From the NCBI GenBank assembly GCA_017417585.1, contig JAFPYX010000061.1, positions 1 to 64,000 of the forward strand: a stretch of 64,000 bases of DNA. Direction: 5' to 3'. Both the position numbers and the translations under genes were made by a program. A model generated the notes under the pieces. That model was not told the origin of the DNA, did no database searches, and saw only the letters and a list, made by a program, of their open reading frames with translations. The stretch is from Victivallales bacterium (GTDB lineage Bacteria; Verrucomicrobiota; Lentisphaeria; Oligosphaerales; Oligosphaeraceae). Of this stretch, positions 59,545 to 64,000 are shown piece by piece. Each line of letters begins with the position of its first letter. Within the stretch, counting starts at the first letter, position 1.

Positions 59545-61266
59545 CTACTTGAACTGCGGCATCGGGAAGGCGGCGGCGAGAGCCTTGACCTCCTGATGCA
59601 CCTGCGCGTAGATCTCCTCGTTGCGAAGGTTCTCGACGATGCGCGTCATGAAATCCGCGATCTGCGCCATCTGGGGCTCCTTCATGCCACGGGTGGTGAC
59701 CGCCGCAGTGCCCACGCGGATTCCGCTGGTGACAGTCGGCTTGGCAGGATCGAAGGGGATCATGTTCTTGTTCACGGTGATGCCCGCCTTGTCCATCGCG
59801 TCCGCCGCGTCGCGTCCGGTGACGCCTTTCGGCCGCAAGTCCACAAGCATGCAGTGGTTGTCCGTGCCGCCGGAGACGATGCGGAAGCCGCGCTTGGCCA
59901 GTTCATTGGCAAGCGCCTTGCAGTTCGCCACGACCTGCTGTGCGTAGGCCTTGAATTCCGGCGAGGCTGCCTCCTTGAAACATACCGCCTTGGCCGCAAT
60001 CACATGCTCCAGCGGACCGCCTTGCTGTCCAGGGAAGACCGCAGAGTTGATCTGCTTGATATACTGCTCCTTGCAGAGAATCAGGCCGCCGCGCGGACCG
60101 CGCAGGGTCTTGTGGGTGGTAGTCGTCACCACGTCGCAGTAGGGGACGGGATTCGGGTGGACGCCGGCGGCGACCAGCCCCGCGATGTGCGCCATGTCCA
60201 CCATCAGGAGCGCGCCGACCTTGTCCGCAATCTGGCGGAGGCGCGGGAAGTCGATGATGCGGGGATAGGCGGAGGCGCCTGCCAGAATCATCTTCGGTTT
60301 TTCTTTGACAGCTAGTTCCTCCAGCGCGTCGTAGTTGATCTGTTCGGTCTCGGCGTCCACGCCGTAGCCGATGAAATTGTAGGTGCGGCCGGAGAAGTTC
60401 GCCTTGAGGCCGTGGGAGAGGTGCCCTCCGCAGTCCAGGCTCATGCCCAGCACGGTGTCGCCCGGCTGAAGCAATGCGTAGTAGACCTCCTGGTTGGCCT
60501 GGCTGCCGGAGTGTGGCTGGACATTCGCGGCTTCGGCGCCGAAGAGCGCCTTCGCACGGTCGATGGCGAGCTGCTCGATCTGGTCTACGAACTTGCAGCC
60601 GTTGTAGTAGCGCTTGCCCGGCAGGCCCTCCGCATATTTGTTGGTGAGCACGGAGCCTTGCGCGGCGCGGACTGCGCAGGAGGCGAAGTTCTCGCTGGCG
60701 ATGAGTTCCAGGCCTTCGGACTGCCGCTGCGCCTCCTGGTCAATCAGGGCGGTGAGTTCCGGGTCGTTGTTGCGCAATGCCGCAATGTCATCGTAGCTAT
60801 AGACTTCGAGTTTCTCAAGACGGCGCACGTGCCGTGGATCGTTGCTGAAAGGCGTGGCCAGCCAGGTCTTCACCACCGCCTGGAGTTCCTCGTCAGTCAT
60901 CGCGTCACCACCCGTGACCAAGATGTTGCTGTCGTTGTGCTCACGGCTGCTGGCGGCCTTCTTGACGGTCTCGCACAGCGCCGCCCGCAGACCATGGAAG
61001 CGGTTGGCGATGATGGACATGCCGATACCGCTGCGGCAGATCAGGATTCCGCAGTCAAGATTGCCACGCATCAGATTCTGGCAAAGCGGGTTGGCGAAAT
61101 CCGGGTAGTCGTCGGCTGGGTCCAGGGAAAACGGTCCGAAGTCCACGGGTTCATAGCCGAGTTCCGCAACCAGCGCCATCAGCTGGTTCTTCTTGTCAAA
61201 ACCACCGTGGTCCGAAGCCAGGCCGATCTTCAGGCGGCCACTCTTGCTGCGCCAATCAGAAAGCAT
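59545..61266 (-). CDS. glyA: RpiB-GlyA fusion: ribose-5-phosphate isomerase B / serine hydroxymethyltransferase
   Basis: A 573-residue fusion. Residues ~11-150 are Rpi[33 protein letters not shown] with Cys77, and [14 protein letters not shown] with His110 (the usual CGTG is CRSG). Residues ~160-573 are [47 protein letters not shown], the PLP lysine in [14 protein letters not shown], and [22 protein letters not shown] makes glycine and 5,10-methylene-THF; RpiB interconverts ribose-5- and ribulose-5-phosphate. The genes are neighbours in many bacteria, so fusion is a natural step. The frame is unbroken. Confidence 0.95.
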   Translation of the reverse strand: MLSDWRSKSGRLKIGLASDHGGFDKKNQLMALVAELGYEPVDFGPFSLDPADDYPDFANPLCQNLMRGNLDCGILICRSGIGMSIIANRFHGLRAALCETVKKAASSREHNDSNILVTGGDAMTDEELQAVVKTWLATPFSNDPRHVRRLEKLEVYSYDDIAALRNNDPELTALIDQEAQRQSEGLELIASENFASCAVRAAQGSVLTNKYAEGLPGKRYYNGCKFVDQIEQLAIDRAKALFGAEAANVQPHSGSQANQEVYYALLQPGDTVLGMSLDCGGHLSHGLKANFSGRTYNFIGYGVDAETEQINYDALEELAVKEKPKMILAGASAYPRIIDFPRLRQIADKVGALLMVDMAHIAGLVAAGVHPNPVPYCDVVTTTTHKTLRGPRGGLILCKEQYIKQINSAVFPGQQGGPLEHVIAAKAVCFKEAASPEFKAYAQQVVANCKALANELAKRGFRIVSGGTDNHCMLVDLRPKGVTGRDAADAMDKAGITVNKNMIPFDPAKPTVTSGIRVGTAAVTTRGMKEPQMAQIADFMTRIVENLRNEEIYAQVHQEVKALAAAFPMPQFK

Positions 61267-62099
61267 AAATCGTAATCTAATTACTTATTTAAAAGGGAAA
61301 AGGAATCGAAATGCGAAAACAAGATAATGTAATCCATATTTCTTATTTCGTGAAAAAAGAATTGGGGAACATTTCCCACAAACGGGAGAAATGATAGGGA
61401 ATTATATCTTTGACTTGGCTAATCGGATGAATGGGATACATGGGACGGTGGTTTGCGATATCCTTATCCCAGTTGTCCCAAATGTCTTCCAGAGGCCATG
61501 CACGTCGAAAGCACAATTCCCCTATTTCCCCGTTTCCATGGAATAACTTACGGTGATTTCCATTGGCGAGGGGACGGCAAAGACAAACGGCTTCTCATCA
61601 TCAAGGGAGTCGTCATAGAGGTTGTGCGCTCGTTTTCTGCGAAAAATGGGCGGTCGAAATTCTGCGCCAGGCAAGCGCAGAACAAAGCGGCTGTCCAAAT
61701 GGCAGAATTCTCATTGTCATGGAAGGGGGGCTCTGATAACGGACGAAAGACTAGAAGCCCCAAGAGAATCAACAGACTAGAAAAGCCGAATGGGGTGGAA
61801 GGACTGGAAGGGCTGTCAGCGTTGTCTAAATCTTGAAACGTGGCATGGCTGCGAGCGTGGATGGAATACGATGTCTACAAATATGGGATATAACCTGCTT
61901 TGGGAAACTAGTTTATAAAAGGATTTGCACGTTGCCATTCGGGGTGGTGCCAATCCCCGAAGCCACGATTTCCCGTGCATCTTCATATATAAATCCACTC
62001 CAAAACACATCAAAGTCGTGTATATTAAGCGAATATTAATTCACAGTTTCCCCTTGCGTTGTAGTCAGGCAAGGCATTTTCTTACTAGCTTCATTGACT
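61267..62099. other. 833-bp intergenic region with a possible structured leader
   Basis: No convincing gene lies between the divergent glyA and the long plus-strand gene. The first ~130 bases are A+T-rich and would hold the glyA promoter and leader. The middle contains short open frames in several phases without ribosome sites. At 61926-61979 two nested stems can form (TGCACG/CGTGCA outer, TTCGGGG/CCCCGAA inner). A TATATT box at 62021-62026 could drive the downstream gene. Confidence 0.6.
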
Positions 62100-64000
62100 A
62101 TGAACCCCATGTACGATTTCGCCTTCTCCAACGGAACCGACCTTCTGGATGAATCCCTTCTGCCGGCCTCCTATGCCGACATGAATGCCATGAATCTTTC
62201 GGTGGTCACGAAACCGGAACTTCGCAGCGAGCCACTCACGATGGACGAGCTGTAGGAGCAGTATAAAGATGAGGATCCCGGAGTCTTCAGCGTCGGTGGC
62301 ACCTTTGGCATTGACAGCGAGGCTTTCGGGTTGGAAGTCAGCAATGTCTATGTCTCCGTGGTGGACATCACCGACAACGCTGGCGCCAACAACGGCAAGC
62401 TCGTGGTGGTTCAAGGAATGGCATATTTCCACATCGCCAAGCTCTTCAAGGCCTCGGCCGCCGTCATCGGCGCGTATGAGCCAGATGGCCTGACCGATCC
62501 GCTGGATCTCTTCAACAAGGATATGGACGATGAGGAGAAGGCGGAGGCGGTTCGTGCCAGAAACGCCTTTGCCAACCTCTCTGGTGACACGGTCAGCCGT
62601 TATGAGCTGATTGGCGACGCGAAGGAAACCAACGGGCTGTATTTCCTGTATGACGGGAAAGGCAATCTCACGGAGAAACAGTATGTCTTCTGCGCGACTG
62701 GCTTGATGGACTTCTCCTGGCTGGAGAAAATCGGCGTGAACTGCGGCCTGAAGGTCGGCGTCATCGGCGCCTACAACTCCTTTGAGGAGGCCTGGGAGGT
62801 CGGACTGGGCGCAAAGTTCACCGTCTCCTCGGGCAGGGAATGGATGGTGATTGGACGGATTGGCTTCAAGAGCGGCAAGCTTAACACCATTTCCCTCGAG
62901 GTCAACAGCGAGATTCCAATTGGTCCAGTGGTCTTCACCAGAATCAATATAGGGGTCACGGGCATGGCGGACAATGTCCAGACCTATTCTCCTGGGCTGG
63001 GCGTCGCCTTTGGTCCGGAAATCAACTTCGGCGCATTGGTGTCGCCCGTGGCGAAGGTGCTGGGACTCAAGGTCGGTAGTTTCCGGGTTGTGGAGGTCGA
63101 TGTCTCTGGCGACGTCTCCAGCGATTTCAACGACGTGAACCTCTCCGTGGAGGGGAAGCTGTTCGGGCTCTTGGAAATCAAGGGGGGCTGGAAGCGCGAA
63201 AATGGCAACTACAACGAGATCAGCCTATCGGTCGGCACCAAGAATTCCTCCACTTTCAATTTCTGCGTCTCTGGCTCGGTCGGATGGTCCAGCGACCAGC
63301 TGACCGTGAAAGGCTCCCTCGACGGCTCTTTCAAGTGGGACTTCACCGCGCTGGGCATCACCTGGGTCGGCGTGAATGTCGGCGGTGGCATCAGCGTGGT
63401 TTACAACCAGATTGACACCCGCAAGACCCTCTCCGTGGCAGTCAATGGCCGTGCGCAAGTCAAGGTCGCCTTCATCAAAGTCGGCGTCAATGTCAGCAAG
63501 AGCTGGTTTTTCGACCTGTCCAGCAACCGCGGCTACGACTGCATCAACACCGGGCTGGAGTCCGCCGAGCGTCCAGGCTATGTCGGAGAACGTGTCCCCC
63601 TGCGTGACGGCAATGTCGCTCCCGCAGTGGAGTTCGACGGTGAAAGCCTTGGCAGCTACAGCTGGACCGCCACCGCCTTCGCGGCCGCCGGCACGATGTA
63701 CATCACGGTGGCCGCCCAGTATTCCCTCTCCGATGTGGAATGGGTTCTCTACGACGCGAATGGCAATGCCTACACTTCGGAGAATTCGGAAGGCGTGGTC
63801 GAGGTGAAAAAGGTCAGCTATTCCCAGCTGGAGCTGTCGGTGGAAAATCCCGCGCAGGGCGTCTGGACCATGGACGTCTATGGCAGCAAGAAGTGGAATG
63901 GCGAGGTGCTCATCTATGCCGAGGCCGGGGATCCCGTCGAGACCGACCTGCGGATTGTGGCGCTGGACAAGACCTCCGTCACGGTGGAATATCAGGCACA
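62100..64000 (+). CDS. Start of a very long secreted/surface-type protein, interrupted by an in-frame amber; partial
   Basis: From the ATG at 62100 the frame runs 51 codons (MNPMYDFAFSNGTDLLDESL onward), meets TAG at 62253-62255, and then stays open for the remaining 1745 bases to the window end. The translated product is beta-rich, Gly/Asn/Val-rich and repetitive in character (GVFSVGGTFGIDSEAFGLEV; VGVNVGGGISVVYNQ; VAPAVEFDGES), like large secreted or surface proteins. The next in-frame ATG after the amber is at 62418. No signal peptide is seen. Reading Gln for TAG would give DELQEQYKDED, so a CAG-to-TAG change is the simplest explanation. The gene may be a pseudogene, may restart internally, or may be read through. 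Confidence 0.7.

Noticed and set aside
61453..61836. 127-codon open frame in the glyA upstream gap
   Set aside because: It has no ribosome-binding site, an atypical composition and no recognisable motif. The DNA contains repeated GACTAGAA-like words and looks non-coding.

Overview
The window reads as a chromosomal segment of a free-standing Gram-negative bacterium of the PVC group, most likely a Lentisphaeria-like lineage. That placement is my inference. It rests on the mix of Gram-negative envelope genes (apolipoprotein N-acyltransferase, TonB, ExbB/ExbD) with RNase Y, an alpha2-type glycyl-tRNA synthetase, a DNA-binding EIIA protein like that known from Chlamydiae, a DUF4159-type secreted protein and giant secreted proteins. 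Nearly every gene lies on the minus strand. Only five genes and one transposase remnant are on the plus strand. There are no rRNAs, prophages or CRISPR arrays.

Layout. 1-6.3 kb: a tight minus-strand run ctp-dapB-tonB-nadK-plsY-lysS. 6.4-7.8 kb: glycyl-tRNA synthetase with its own promoter. 7.9-14.1 kb: EamA transporter, degenerate purine-nucleoside-phosphorylase homologue, coiled-coil/TPR exported protein, exported phosphoesterase, and an HTH-EIIA regulator. 14.9-25.9 kb: a long minus-strand chain hisD-argS-lnt-MTHFS-rny-Lrp-aminotransferase-trmB-HD hydrolase. 26.1-28.3 kb: a plus-strand secreted tyrosine phosphatase with a CBM9-like tail. 28.4-38.2 kb: uvrC, ABC ATPase, an RNase E/G with a large disordered insert, fmt, TSCPD protein, coaX, YhcH-family protein, a membrane protein and a DUF4159 protein. 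38.4-44 kb: a small Cys-rich protein, an MmcB-like protein, tRNA-Tyr, and rbfA-infB-nusA behind a promoter and attenuator. 44.1-46.6 kb: a SEDS protein, an ISLre2-like transposase remnant and a small A+T-rich island. 46.9-51.1 kb: exbB/exbD, rsmA, HPr and a cysteine desulfurase-like enzyme. 51.1-58.4 kb: an exporter-like cluster (HEAT protein, 12-TM ABC permease, ABC ATPase, 845-aa envelope protein). 58.4-61.3 kb: a GH29-like protein lacking the nucleophile and an RpiB-GlyA fusion. 62.1-64 kb: the start of a very long secreted-type protein, interrupted by an in-frame amber codon and running off the window.

Most of the content is housekeeping: aminoacylation, translation initiation, RNA decay, phospholipid and NADP synthesis, lysine and histidine synthesis, and one-carbon metabolism. 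The unusual material is of three kinds. First, domain fusions and apparent pseudo-enzymes (PTP-CBM9, RpiB-GlyA, PNP-like, GH29-like). Second, a regulatory-looking PTS pair (HPr and HTH-EIIA) without sugar permeases in view. Third, repeated short sequence families in the gaps between genes: AGGTTAG-type arrays, TAATTG-type leaders directly before ATG, and a REP-like pair. No single multi-gene system here is clearly new; the strongest leads are listed in the findings.
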